A stretch of 12,312 nucleotides of DNA from Deltaproteobacteria bacterium (GTDB taxonomy: Bacteria > Desulfobacterota_B > Binatia > Binatales > Binataceae), in contig JAKAVX010000033.1 in the NCBI GenBank assembly GCA_021827465.1, positions 1 through 12,312 of the forward strand, in the 5' to 3' direction. The position numbers and the translations under genes were made by a program. Positions 1 through 8,093 of this stretch are shown in pieces. How positions within the stretch are numbered: the stretch's first letter is position 1; each line of letters starts with the position of its first letter. A model generated the notes under the pieces. It did not search any database, was not told where the DNA came from, and saw nothing but the letters and a program-made list of their open reading frames with translations.

Positions 1-742
1 TGATGTTCGACATGAAAATCGCGTCGCACGGCCCGGGAAGCTCATCGCGCCGGTAATCGAGCGCGACCAGTTCGATCCGGTCCATCACATCGGACTCGCG
101 CTCGGCAAGGATTTGCCGCGCGACCGCAAGCGTCGCCGGAAGGTCGCATATCACCGCGCGCATTGCGCTCCGTCGCCGAAGCATCGCGGCCACGTAAGTC
201 CCCGGTCCTCCGCCCACGTCCATGATTCTGCCCACGCCGCTGAGATCGAGATTCTCGGCCAGGTAGCGCGCATCGCCGCGCGCCCGGACCAGGCTGTCCA
301 TCGCGCTTATGAAGCGAAAGGTCTCTTCCGGCCTGCTCTGAAACATGTCGGGCGTGCGTGCCGGCCTGCCGCTTCGGACCGCTTCGTCGAACTGGCCCCA
401 CACGTCCCATAGCGCTTCGTCGAACAGGATCATCCCACCCATGTATTCGGGCGAAGAGCGGATGAGATAACGGCGCGCCGGCTCTTCGAGCCGAAAACGC
501 CCGCCGGTCTTGGCGAGAAGTCCCATCGCGGCCAGCGCGTTGGCAAGAAGACCGGTTGCGCGAGCGTCGCAGCCGAGCGCCCGCGCGAGAGCGTCAGTGC
601 TCGCGTCGTTCTCCGCCAGCGCCTCGAAAAACTTAAGCTTGAGCGCGGTCTGGATCGCGCGCGCCTCGGCGTGCCCCGACGCCATCGCGGCGATCTCCGC
701 AAAACCGATCGACGAAGGCGCGCTTTTGTGGTCTGATGACAA
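1..742 (-). CDS. SAM-dependent O-methyltransferase, winged-helix type (C-terminus beyond window)
   Basis: Reading the minus strand gives an open frame that runs off the left edge, so about 247 codons are visible of a family that is usually about 330-350 residues. The N-terminal third is a helical/winged-helix dimerisation domain (AIQTALKLKFFEALAEND, then GCDARATGLLANALAAMGLL). The methyltransferase core follows with the glycine-rich SAM motif DVGGGPGTYVAAM (about 177-240 on the plus strand), then the acidic strand ICDLPATL and a third strand ending CDAIFMSNI at the edge. The family methylates hydroxyls of small or aromatic metabolites; the substrate cannot be read here. The start is uncertain. 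TTG at 742 keeps a family-like N-terminus (FAEIAAMASG) but has no clear Shine-Dalgarno. ATG at 685 has GGAG nine bases upstream but would cut that segment. It lies 13 bases after the stop of the small membrane protein, so the two may be co-transcribed. Confidence 0.88.
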   Translation of the reverse strand, partial: MSSDHKSAPSSIGFAEIAAMASGHAEARAIQTALKLKFFEALAENDASTDALARALGCDARATGLLANALAAMGLLAKTGGRFRLEEPARRYLIRSSPEYMGGMILFDEALWDVWGQFDEAVRSGRPARTPDMFQSRPEETFRFISAMDSLVRARGDARYLAENLDLSGVGRIMDVGGGPGTYVAAMLRRRSAMRAVICDLPATLAVARQILAERESDVMDRIELVALDYRRDELPGPCDAIFMSNI

Positions 743-755
743 AACGTTCGAAGGG

Positions 756-1064
756 TCAGACGCCGGACAACGCCCGGATTCCGTTCCCGCCGCGCGCCAC
801 CGGGTGCCATGCGTCGTAGGTCATCGGAAGAATTTCCGAATCGCGTTCGCCCGGTCCTTGCACTCGATACGGGTGCGGCGAGGTCGCCCTTGCGATGAAA
901 AGCCGCGCCACCATCGCGATTGCAAGCGCGGCCACCGCAAGCGCAACCGCGAGCCTCGTCACTCGCCTGCGCCGCACGAACCTGCGCGTGGGCAAGGGAA
1001 TCACCTTGGCAGGTCGCCTCGCGTGTCTGGCAGGTCCGCGTCCGGTAGCGGAAGATGTCCTCAT
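756..1064 (-). CDS. Putative small single-pass membrane protein, 102 aa
   Basis: I do not recognise a family. The frame encodes a basic N-terminus with an Arg cluster (RRFVRRRRVTR), followed by one hydrophobic helix at about residues 37-58 (LAVALAVAALAIAMVARLF) and a polar C-terminal tail of about 40 residues. By the positive-inside rule the N-terminus would be cytoplasmic and the tail exported. Codon choice (GCG, CTT, CTC, GTG) resembles that of the neighbours, which supports translation. Weak points are several AGG codons near the start and no clear Shine-Dalgarno before ATG 1064. It precedes the O-methyltransferase on the same strand and may share its transcript. An overlapping plus-strand frame (895-1101) is less convincing because it has no coherent domain. 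Confidence 0.45.
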   Translation of the reverse strand: MRTSSATGRGPARHARRPAKVIPLPTRRFVRRRRVTRLAVALAVAALAIAMVARLFIARATSPHPYRVQGPGERDSEILPMTYDAWHPVARGGNGIRALSGV

Positions 1065-1211
1065 GGCTCGGAAACCCGCCCCGGGCGGCGTTCAGTTGTG
1101 AAGTCGCTGGGCATACTCAGGATTTCAGACTGCAAGATTGCGGGCCCTGATGTGATCTCGCCCGCTTCAATCCTCTGCTATCGCGCCGCCCGAGCCGTGT
1201 CAACGCGGGTA

Positions 1212-3452
1212 ATGGTGGGAGCCGCGGCGACTGCGATTTTGCTGCTCTTCGTGGCGTTCGCCGCCACCAGTCCGGCCCTCGCCGCTGCTCCCGAGACGCT
1301 TCCCGCCCGGGCGCTTGCGCAATCGTCGAGCCCATACCTGCGCGAGGCCGCGTCGTCGCCGGTGCGATGGCAGCCGTGGGGAGCTGATGCCTTCGAACTG
1401 GCGCGCAAACTCAAGCGTCCGATGCTGATCGATATAGGCGCCGGGTGGTGTCACTGGTGCCACGTGATGGACGACGAGACCTACGCGAAACCCGACGTCG
1501 CCGAGGTCATCAACCGCAATTTCGTGCCGGTCAAGGTGGATACCGACGAGCGCCCCGATATCGATTCGTTCTACCAGGGCGCCGCGCCGGCCTTTGGCGC
1601 GGGCGGATGGCCGCTCGTGGTGTTCGCGACACCCGACGGTGCTCCATTCTACATCACAAGCTACCTACCTCCTTACGCGCGCAAGGACCGGTCCGGGTAC
1701 GGGATGCTCTACCTGCTGAAGCGCGTCGCGCACGGCTACGCGACCGATCCGAAGTTGAAATCGATGGCGGCGAAGGTCGCGGCTGCAATCGCAGCCGGAG
1801 CGTCGCGCGCACCGTCGGAGAAATCTTCGCGCGCGGCGCTGCGTAAGAAAATCCTCTCCGGGATAAAAAAATCGTACGACCCGCGTCACGGCGGGTTCGG
1901 AGTCGCGGGCGGTCCGCGCTTCTGCAACTTTCCGGCGAGCGAACTCGCACTTGCGTACGGTTTTTTCGGTCATCCGGAATACACGCGGATGGCGGCGAAC
2001 AGTTTGAGCGCGATCGCGGCCGGCGGCGTGTACGATCAGCTTGGCGGCGGATTCCATCGTTACTCGACGGATTCGCGATGGCGTGTGCCGCATTTCGAAA
2101 AGATGCTCTACGACCAGGCGATGGCGCTGCGCGCGTATGCGCTCGCGTACAAAGCGACCGGCGAGCCGCGCTATGCCGAAGTCGCGCGCTCGATCGCCGG
2201 GTACGTGAATTCCACGATGCTCGATCGGCGAAGCGGCGCGTTTTGCGCGAGCCAGAGCGCCGACGCGTTTCGCGGCGACGACGGAAGCTATTACACGTGG
2301 ACGCCAAGGGAGATCGAAGATGCGATCGGCGCCCGCGACGCGGCGATTGCCGACGCGTGGTTCGGTGTTACGGTCGATCCGGCGCTCGCGCCTGACGGGC
2401 GGGTCGTGCTGCGCCGCGCGATGACGGTCGAGGAGCTTGCGCGAAAGTTCAATCTCAAGCCTGCCGAGGCCCGAAAGATTGTTTCAACGATTCGCGCGAA
2501 ACTGCTCGCCGTGCGCGTTCGCCGACCCGCGCCTCCGATCGACAAAACGATACTGACCGGGCGCAACGCGCTGATGGCCGACGCATACATGGTTGCCGGC
2601 GAAGCGCTCTCCAACCCACAGATGGTGCGAACCGGGCTCGGCACTATCGACTTCATCCTGCGTCGCCTGCGCGCGAAGGACGGGAGCTTCTATCACGTGT
2701 GGGACGGCTCGCGCGCGAGCGTGCCGGGCGTCGTCGCCGACCAGGTTTACATGCTCCACGCGCTGATTGACGCGTACCAGGTTTCGGGAAAAGTGGCTTA
2801 TCTGCGTAACGCGGAGAAGCTCGCGCGGCTGGTATTCTGGCATTTTCGCGATCCCCGCAACGGGCTTCTGGAGAATCGCACTCTGGCCATCGAGGGTACG
2901 GTAGTCGCCGCCGCCAAGCCGGGCGTGGACGTTTTCTTCGACGATCCGATGCCGGCGGTGCAGGCGACGGCCGCGCGATCCCTTCAATCGCTGGGCGCGC
3001 TCACCTCCGACACCGGTTACGACGGGCAGGCCGAAGAGCTGATCGATCCGGCGCTCACGATGCTTGCGATTATCGACGCGCCTTTGCACGGCGCGCTCGG
3101 ACTTGCCCTCGAGGAAGCCGCGCGCGGCGCAGCGGTTGTCGCGATAAGCGGACCGCCGGATGGCCCGCGCGCGGCGGCGCTATGGCATACGGCGCTTGCA
3201 ACCTATCGTCCCGGCAAGGTCGTGACGCTGATCGAGGTGAAAGCGGGTACTGAGTCGCGGCTTCCCGAGTCGGCGCGTGCGATGATCCGCGCGAGCGCGA
3301 AACGAAAGACGCCGCTTGCCTTCGTATGCGCGGGAGCGGCTTGCGCGAATCCCGCCGCAACGCCCGAAACGCTCGCCCACACGATCGGAAATTTTAGAGT
3401 TGCGAATGGGCCCGTTCCGAACAGCGGGATCTCGACCGCGCCCGCAAAATAG
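1212..3452 (+). CDS. Thioredoxin-domain protein DUF255 (SPATA20/YyaL-like), exported form
   Basis: A 746-residue protein built like the SPATA20/YyaL family. Residues 1-25 look like a signal peptide (hydrophobic AAATAILLLFVAFAATS ending ALAAA). Residues about 36-155 form the thioredoxin-like DUF255 domain, with SSPYLREAASSPVRWQPWG, the motif C80-H-W-C83-H, VKVDTDERPDI and the cis-Pro segment GGWP (131-134). The rest is the alpha/alpha-barrel (six-hairpin glycosidase-like) domain with GGFG (227-230), YDQLGGGFHRYSTDSRW and VPHFEKMLYDQA. Biochemical function of the family is not settled; a redox or sugar-related role is usually suggested. The open frame extends upstream to 510, but that part overlaps the methyltransferase antisense and has no recognisable domain. 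I therefore start at ATG 1212, where the signal peptide begins; GTG 1197 is an alternative. It ends TAG, 15 bases from the convergent SDR. Confidence 0.93.
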   Translation: MVGAAATAILLLFVAFAATSPALAAAPETLPARALAQSSSPYLREAASSPVRWQPWGADAFELARKLKRPMLIDIGAGWCHWCHVMDDETYAKPDVAEVINRNFVPVKVDTDERPDIDSFYQGAAPAFGAGGWPLVVFATPDGAPFYITSYLPPYARKDRSGYGMLYLLKRVAHGYATDPKLKSMAAKVAAAIAAGASRAPSEKSSRAALRKKILSGIKKSYDPRHGGFGVAGGPRFCNFPASELALAYGFFGHPEYTRMAANSLSAIAAGGVYDQLGGGFHRYSTDSRWRVPHFEKMLYDQAMALRAYALAYKATGEPRYAEVARSIAGYVNSTMLDRRSGAFCASQSADAFRGDDGSYYTWTPREIEDAIGARDAAIADAWFGVTVDPALAPDGRVVLRRAMTVEELARKFNLKPAEARKIVSTIRAKLLAVRVRRPAPPIDKTILTGRNALMADAYMVAGEALSNPQMVRTGLGTIDFILRRLRAKDGSFYHVWDGSRASVPGVVADQVYMLHALIDAYQVSGKVAYLRNAEKLARLVFWHFRDPRNGLLENRTLAIEGTVVAAAKPGVDVFFDDPMPAVQATAARSLQSLGALTSDTGYDGQAEELIDPALTMLAIIDAPLHGALGLALEEAARGAAVVAISGPPDGPRAAALWHTALATYRPGKVVTLIEVKAGTESRLPESARAMIRASAKRKTPLAFVCAGAACANPAATPETLAHTIGNFRVANGPVPNSGISTAPAK

Positions 3453-3467
3453 CCAGCGCGCGACGCG

Positions 3468-4190
3468 TCAGAATTTCTCCTTGAAGGGGCGGACGTCGAG
3501 TTCCTGCGTCCACGCGCTTTCATCCTGATGGGCGAGATGCCAGTACGTTTCGGCGATCGCCGACGGCTTCAGCATGTCTTCCTCCTTGATCGAAGGAAAA
3601 CGCTGACGGATGAACGGCGTATCGATTGCTCCGTCGATATTGACGTAAGCGACGTGGATTTTGCGCGGTCCCAGGTCGCGCGCCATCACCTGCGCAAGCC
3701 CGCGCAGCGCGAACTTCGCCGGTCCGAACGCCACGGAGGTCGGAAACGGCTTGATTCCCGCCGTTGCGCCGGTGAAAAGAATCGTCCCGCGTTCGCGTTC
3801 GAGCATCGCGGGCACGACAGCCTGCGCGCACAGGAAGGCGCCCAAGACGCCGACGCGCCAGGTGTTTTCGAAAGTGCTCGGCTTGGTTTCCATAAGCCGC
3901 CCGACCGGACGCATCGCGGCGTTGTAAACAAGTATTTCGACCGTGCCGAGTTCGTCGTTGATCCGGCGAAACGCCGCGGCGATCTCATCCTCGGAATCGA
4001 CGTTGGCCGCGACCGCGAGCGCCCGGCCGGCCGCGCCGTTTATCTCCGACGCGAGGCCGTCGAGATAATCCTTTGATCGCGCGACGAGCGCGACCGCGTA
4101 TGCCTCGGCGAAGCGCCGGGCGAGCGCCGCGCCCAGCCCCGGTCCGACTCCGACAATCGCGACCACCGGCCGCCCTTTTTGCGATTCCAT
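3468..4190 (-). CDS. SDR-family oxidoreductase with altered active site
   Basis: A 240-residue short-chain dehydrogenase/reductase, the usual length for a classical SDR. The Rossmann cofactor motif VGVGPGLGAALA (13-24) and the N-A-A motif (90-92) are present. The region that normally supplies the catalytic residues reads FTGATAG (139-145) and AFGPAKFALRGLAQ (154-167). The active-site Tyr of YxxxK is therefore Phe155, Lys159 is kept, and the usual Ser position (13 before Tyr) is Ala142. After it come GPRKIHVAYVNIDGAIDTPF and a C-terminal tail. From memory, a subgroup of SDRs has AFxxAK at this place, so this may be a subgroup trait rather than decay. ATG 4190 has AAGGAAAGG just upstream. It follows the quinone oxidoreductase by 28 bases, so both are probably one operon. 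Substrate unknown. Confidence 0.9.
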   Translation of the reverse strand: MESQKGRPVVAIVGVGPGLGAALARRFAEAYAVALVARSKDYLDGLASEINGAAGRALAVAANVDSEDEIAAAFRRINDELGTVEILVYNAAMRPVGRLMETKPSTFENTWRVGVLGAFLCAQAVVPAMLERERGTILFTGATAGIKPFPTSVAFGPAKFALRGLAQVMARDLGPRKIHVAYVNIDGAIDTPFIRQRFPSIKEEDMLKPSAIAETYWHLAHQDESAWTQELDVRPFKEKF

Positions 4191-4218
4191 AAGCCTTTCC
4201 TTCGATACGTATCGGTTG

Positions 4219-5190
4219 TCAGGGCTTGAGAATCAGCTTTCCGACCGAAGCGCGCGACTCCATGAAGCGATGCGCCTCGGCGGCGTCCGCGAGCGGAAAA
4301 GTTTTCCCAATGAGGAGCTTCAGCTTGCCTTCCTTCATCAGGCGAAACGAATCTTCGATTCCCCGCCGCCATTGCTCCGCGCCGGTATGCGCCTGGTTGA
4401 GCATGAAGCCGCTCACCTTCGTCGATTTCTCGAACAGCCTGAACACGTTGAGCGGATCGGGTGGTCCACCGGCGCGTCCGTAAAGCACCAGATGGCCCAT
4501 CGGGGCGAGGCACGCGAGTCCCTTCTCGAAGGTGGGCTTGCCGACAGCGTCGAGAATCAGGTTGGCGCCGCGCCGATCGGTGAGTTTCATCACTTCCGCG
4601 GAGAAATCGCTCGTCGCGTAATTGATAACGTCGTTGGCGCCGTATTCCCGAGCGAGCGCGGCCTTGGATTCGCTCGAAACCGTGCCGATAACCCGCGCGC
4701 CGGCCGCCCTGGCGATCTGTATCGCCGAAAGGCCGACGCCGCCCGCCGCGGAGTGCACCACCACGGTATCGCCGGGGCGGGTCTGATGGCACGAGTGGAG
4801 CAGATGCCATGCGGTCAGCACCTGGATTGGAAATGCCGCGCCTTCCTCGAAGCTTACGAAGTCGGGAAGCGGTATTACGGTCGAGGCGCGCGCGATCGAG
4901 TACTCGGCGTAGGCCTGTACGCCGATCGCCGCGACCCTCATCCCGGGCTTGAGGCCGCCGCCGACGCCGTCACCGATTTTTTCGAGCACGCCTGCCGATT
5001 CAAATCCCGGCGTGTCGGGCAGCTTCGGCGCCATCGCGTACTGCCCCTGGCGGAACAGCGTATCGGCGAAATTGATCCCGATCGCGTGATTCTTCACGAG
5101 AACGGTCCCGGGCCGGGCCTCGGGAACCGCGGTTTCGACCAGTTTCAGCACTTCGGCTCCGCCAACTTTTTCGAATTGGATCGCTTTCAC
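4219..5190 (-). CDS. Zinc-independent NADPH:quinone oxidoreductase (MDR superfamily)
   Basis: A 323-residue medium-chain dehydrogenase/reductase of the quinone-oxidoreductase type, full length. Features in order: GINFADTLFRQGQY (38-51), PGFESAG (61-67), a GroES-like N-terminal fold with no zinc-binding Cys/His set, the NADPH-binding AAGGVG (148-153), and the C-terminal catalytic half ending GKLILKP. The family reduces quinones and related electrophilic carbonyls in the cytoplasm with NADPH, so a detoxification role fits. The start is GTG (5188-5190), fixed by GGAGG at 5196-5200. The gene is divergent from an HxlR-type regulator across 137 bases and is followed 28 bases later by an SDR on the same strand. 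The exact substrate is not known, and crotonyl-CoA reductase-like activity cannot be excluded. Confidence 0.92.
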   Translation of the reverse strand: MKAIQFEKVGGAEVLKLVETAVPEARPGTVLVKNHAIGINFADTLFRQGQYAMAPKLPDTPGFESAGVLEKIGDGVGGGLKPGMRVAAIGVQAYAEYSIARASTVIPLPDFVSFEEGAAFPIQVLTAWHLLHSCHQTRPGDTVVVHSAAGGVGLSAIQIARAAGARVIGTVSSESKAALAREYGANDVINYATSDFSAEVMKLTDRRGANLILDAVGKPTFEKGLACLAPMGHLVLYGRAGGPPDPLNVFRLFEKSTKVSGFMLNQAHTGAEQWRRGIEDSFRLMKEGKLKLLIGKTFPLADAAEAHRFMESRASVGKLILKP

Positions 5191-5195
5191 ATTCG

Positions 5196-5200
5196 CCTCC
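5196..5200 (-). promoter_or_regulatory. Ribosome binding site for the GTG-started quinone oxidoreductase
   Basis: The minus strand reads GGAGG, with five bases (cgaat) before GTG. This supports the non-ATG start at 5190; no in-frame ATG fits the conserved MKAIQF N-terminus. Confidence 0.75.
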
Positions 5201-5206
5201 GTCGGG

Positions 5207-5251
5207 TATAGTTTCGAGCCCTAGCGCGGGCGGTTTCGAAATGCAACTATA
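5207..5251. promoter_or_regulatory. Candidate divergent operator/promoter: TATAGTT...AACTATA inverted repeat
   Basis: A perfect 7-base inverted repeat, TATAGTT at 5207-5213 and AACTATA at 5245-5251, lies between the divergent quinone oxidoreductase and HxlR genes. TTTCGA-type sequences sit inside each half. Each heptamer could also form a -10-like box (TATAAA at 5248-5253 on the plus strand; AACTATAC on the minus strand), so a bound regulator would cover both promoters. I see no good -35 boxes at the correct spacing. The arms are 31 bases apart, longer than one dimer site, so this could be two half-sites or chance. That the HxlR protein binds here is inference. Confidence 0.35.
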
Positions 5252-5327
5252 AAAAAAGCGATGCGTCCGAAGCTCGCGTCAAATCCGTTTTTCGACGGGC
5301 GTCGGGCGGCGAAATCAAAGAGCTGCG

Positions 5328-5840
5328 ATGCGCTGGGAATCGGTCGGCGAGACGAATTGCTCGGTTGCGCGGGCGCTCTCGGTCGTGGGTGAGCGATGGA
5401 CGATGCTCATACTGCGCGAGGCGTTTTTGGGCCGGCGCCGTTTCGACGAATTTCAGGCGCGCATCGGGGTCGCGCGCAATATCCTGAGCGCGCGGCTTAG
5501 AGCGCTGGTCCGTAACGGAATTTTCGAACGGGTCGAGAAGGCGCCGCCCGGCGATCACGTCGAGTATCGGTTGACCGGCAAGGGTCTCGACCTCTATCCG
5601 ATCCTGGTTGCGATGCTCCGGTGGGGCGACCGCTGGATGGCGTCGGAAGGCGGTCCGCCGGTGGAGCTGGTTCATCGCGAGTGCGGCCACAAGACCCGTC
5701 CGACGCTGGTATGCTCGCACTGCGGAAGCAAAATTGACGCGCACACGACCACGCCAGTGGTGCGCGCGATACCGGCCCAACGCGTAAGCCGCGCTTCGAA
5801 GGCGCGCACTCGCGTCAATCCTCCCCGTCGGTCACAATAA
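5328..5840 (+). CDS. HxlR-family (DUF24) winged-helix transcriptional regulator
   Basis: A 170-residue protein. Residues 8-105 match the HxlR winged-helix domain closely: NCSVARALSVVGERWTMLIL (10-29), LGRRRFDEFQARIGVARN, LSARLRALVRNGIFERV and EYRLTGKGLDLYPIL. Cys11 is at the position of the conserved N-terminal Cys that in the characterised relatives YodB (Bacillus) and QorR (Corynebacterium) senses quinones or other electrophiles. A C-terminal extension holds a Cys/His cluster (C119, H121, C129, C132; HRECGHK then VCSHCG) that could bind a metal, followed by a basic tail. It is divergent from a quinone oxidoreductase, as in known qor regulators, so a role as repressor of that operon is likely. 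ATG 5328 is the best start because it leads straight into the domain, although the Shine-Dalgarno (AGAG) is weak. Confidence 0.92.
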   Translation: MRWESVGETNCSVARALSVVGERWTMLILREAFLGRRRFDEFQARIGVARNILSARLRALVRNGIFERVEKAPPGDHVEYRLTGKGLDLYPILVAMLRWGDRWMASEGGPPVELVHRECGHKTRPTLVCSHCGSKIDAHTTTPVVRAIPAQRVSRASKARTRVNPPRRSQ

Positions 5841-5852
5841 GCCCTCGACACG

Positions 5853-6515
5853 ATGATAGAATTTCTGATGTTCGACGCCGACGGCGTCCTGTTCGATTCG
5901 TATGAGTCGAATATCGCCTACTACAACGCGATCTTCGCCCGTATCGGCGAGCCGCCGCTCGACGCCGAGGAGTGCGTCGCCAGCATCTCGTACGCGGCCG
6001 GCCAGGTCTTCGAGATGCGCGCGCGCGGCAGCCGCGAGCAGCTTTCGCGGATGTACGAAATCGCACGCAACCTCGATTCGACGCCATTTTTCGAGCTGCT
6101 CAGGCCGCCGTTCGAGTTGCGCCCCTTCATGCTCGAAATGAAGCGCCGCTACCGGCTCGGACTTGCGACCAACCGCTCGGCGACCGTCGTCCCGCTCGTG
6201 GCGCATCTTGGACTTGCCGACGTGTTCGACGCGATCGCGAGCGCGCACGACAAGGTGCGTCCCAAGCCCGCGCCGGACATCCTGACGCTATGCCTTGAGC
6301 GCGCGGGTGTCGCGCCCGAGCGAGCGCTTTATCTTGGAGACAGCCCGATAGATCGCGAGGCGGCCGAAGCCGCGGGCGTTGGCTTTCTTGCGGTCGGTGA
6401 CCGCGTCACGCATCATAGCCGTATCGCGACGCTGGGAGAGTTGGACGCGGCGCTCAAGCGGCTCGCCACGGCCGATTCGGCGGGCGAGTCCGCCGTCAAA
6501 GCATCATCTCGATAA
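5853..6515 (+). CDS. HAD-superfamily hydrolase (phosphoglycolate phosphatase-like)
   Basis: A 220-residue haloacid dehalogenase-type phosphatase with all four motifs. Motif I is [11 protein letters not shown] (nucleophile Asp8, acid/base Asp10). Motif II is LATNRS (Thr106). Motif III is the Lys in VRPKPAPD (Lys138). Motif IV is [11 protein letters not shown] (Asp163 and Asp167). A helical cap of about 70 residues lies between motifs I and II, as in subfamily IA enzymes such as phosphoglycolate phosphatase and beta-phosphoglucomutase relatives. It probably dephosphorylates a small metabolite in the cytoplasm; the substrate cannot be told. It begins 12 bases after the HxlR stop without a strong Shine-Dalgarno, suggesting translation from the same message. 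Its last 20 bases overlap the 3' end of the opposing TPP-enzyme gene. Confidence 0.92.
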   Translation: MIEFLMFDADGVLFDSYESNIAYYNAIFARIGEPPLDAEECVASISYAAGQVFEMRARGSREQLSRMYEIARNLDSTPFFELLRPPFELRPFMLEMKRRYRLGLATNRSATVVPLVAHLGLADVFDAIASAHDKVRPKPAPDILTLCLERAGVAPERALYLGDSPIDREAAEAAGVGFLAVGDRVTHHSRIATLGELDAALKRLATADSAGESAVKASSR

Positions 6516-8040
6516 AGTTCGGCCCTTGCTCCGGGAGCGAGCGCGCGAGCGCGGCGACCAGTTCGTCGGCGCTGTGGACGCGAGTCGCCGGAACACCCAT
6601 CCCCCTGGCGAGCGCTACCCAGTCGATATCCGGCGAGGCGAGGCTCATCAGCGATTTCGCCTTGCGTCCCGGCTCGGTCACTCCGGCGCGAGCGAGTTCG
6701 ACTTGCAGGATTCGATAACTCCGGTTGTTGCAGAGCAGCGTGGTGACGTTCAGGCTCTCGCGCGCCTGCGTCCATAGCGCCTGCACCGTGTACATCGCGC
6801 TGCCGTCGGCCTGGAACGCGACGACGCGGCGCTTGGGACAGGCAATCGCCGCGCCGGTTGCGCACGGAAGTCCCTGTCCGATCGAGCCTCCGGTCAGCGC
6901 GAGATAGGTGTGGCGCGAGGACGACGTGGAGAGCGTGAAAAATGGAAAGCCAGTGGTCGCCGCTTCATCCATCACGATCGCGTTCTCGGGCAGCGTCGCG
7001 GCAATCGCCGCGCCGACGGTCATTGGATTCAGCGCGCCCGAGGGCTTGGGCGGCGGCGAGAGCGGCGCACCCGCGGGCGCAAGCTTCTCGAGCTTGAGTT
7101 CGTGGGCGAGCGCTTCCAGCGCGCCGGCCACGTCCTGCTCGGGATCGGCGAGCACGCCGACCTCGACGCCTTTGGGCACCAGCGAGCTTGGCGTGTTCGG
7201 ATAGCCGAAGAAAGCGACCGGGCTCGTCGCGCCGGCAAGAATGATTGACCGCAGCGGCGCGAGGGCTTCGAGCGCCTGTTCGGGAAAGTACGGCAGCCGT
7301 TCGACCGCGGGCATCCCGGCGCCGCGCTCAATCCGCGCGGGGAACGTCTCGCACAAAAGCCGGCATCCGGATGCCGCCGCGATTTGCCCGACGCTCATGA
7401 GGGCCGGTTCGCGAAGGGCTCGGCCGCCGAGCAGGAGCGCGGTCTTTTCGCCGTCGCGGAGCAGCCGCGCGGCGCGCTCTATTTGCGCCGCTTCGAGAGG
7501 AGCCGGTCCTTCGGCGGCAATCGGCGCGGCGGGCCCTTCGGCGGGATTCCATTGGCAATCCGAAGGAATGATAAGCGTCGATACGCGGCCGGGATATTTT
7601 TTTGCGGCAGCGATCGCTTCCGCCATGTCAGAAGCGAGCGAGCCCGCGTTGCGCACGGTTCTTATCCACGCCGAGACGGGCCGCGCGAGCGAGACGATAT
7701 CGGACGTAAGCGGAGCGTCGGCCTCGGCGTGCCAAGTGGCATGGTCGCCGATAAGATTGACAACCGGCGAGCGTGCGCGGCGCGCGTTATGAAGATTTGC
7801 GATTCCGTTGGCGAAGCCGGGCCCGAGATGGAGCAGCGTCAGCGCGGGTTTGTCGGCCATCCGCGCGTAACCGTCGGCCGCGCCCGTACACACGCCCTCG
7901 AAAAGCCCGAGCACGGCGCGCATCCCATCGACCGCGTCGAGCGCCGCAACCAGCGGCATCTCGGTCGTACCGGGATTCGCGAAGCATACTTCGACGCCCG
8001 CCTGGAGCGCGGTGCGAATCAGGCTCTCGGCTCCGTTCAT
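6496..8040 (-). CDS. Thiamine-diphosphate-dependent enzyme, acetolactate synthase-like
   Basis: A 514-residue protein with the three-domain layout of the acetolactate synthase/benzoylformate decarboxylase family. The N-terminal PYR domain holds [15 protein letters not shown] and the activating glutamate in [15 protein letters not shown] (Glu48). A central domain runs about 185-325. The C-terminal PP domain holds [17 protein letters not shown] and the metal/TPP motif [15 protein letters not shown]...NN (411-439), where the usual first Gly of GDG is Ala. It would decarboxylate a 2-keto acid or make a C-C bond. At 514 residues it is shorter than biosynthetic IlvB (about 560-600), and no regulatory-subunit gene is adjacent, so a catabolic role is likelier than branched-chain amino-acid synthesis. 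It lies 53 bases downstream of the amidohydrolase on the same strand. The start is ATG 8040; the Shine-Dalgarno is weak. Confidence 0.9.
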   Translation of the reverse strand: MNGAESLIRTALQAGVEVCFANPGTTEMPLVAALDAVDGMRAVLGLFEGVCTGAADGYARMADKPALTLLHLGPGFANGIANLHNARRARSPVVNLIGDHATWHAEADAPLTSDIVSLARPVSAWIRTVRNAGSLASDMAEAIAAAKKYPGRVSTLIIPSDCQWNPAEGPAAPIAAEGPAPLEAAQIERAARLLRDGEKTALLLGGRALREPALMSVGQIAAASGCRLLCETFPARIERGAGMPAVERLPYFPEQALEALAPLRSIILAGATSPVAFFGYPNTPSSLVPKGVEVGVLADPEQDVAGALEALAHELKLEKLAPAGAPLSPPPKPSGALNPMTVGAAIAATLPENAIVMDEAATTGFPFFTLSTSSSRHTYLALTGGSIGQGLPCATGAAIACPKRRVVAFQADGSAMYTVQALWTQARESLNVTTLLCNNRSYRILQVELARAGVTEPGRKAKSLMSLASPDIDWVALARGMGVPATRVHSADELVAALARSLPEQGPNFIEMML

Positions 8041-8093
8041 GACTCAACGGTAGACCTTCGCCGCCGATTGCGCGAGGGCGCGGCGGCGGCGAT

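Noticed and set aside
42..410. Arg/Gly-rich minus-strand ORF at the left edge
   Set aside because: An out-of-frame shadow of the O-methyltransferase, whose own frame gives the clear SAM motif DVGGGPGT.
510..1211. Upstream extension of the DUF255 frame to 510 (980 residues)
   Set aside because: The extra 234 residues are antisense to the O-methyltransferase and membrane protein, are Arg/Ser-rich with no domain, and would bury the signal peptide inside the protein.
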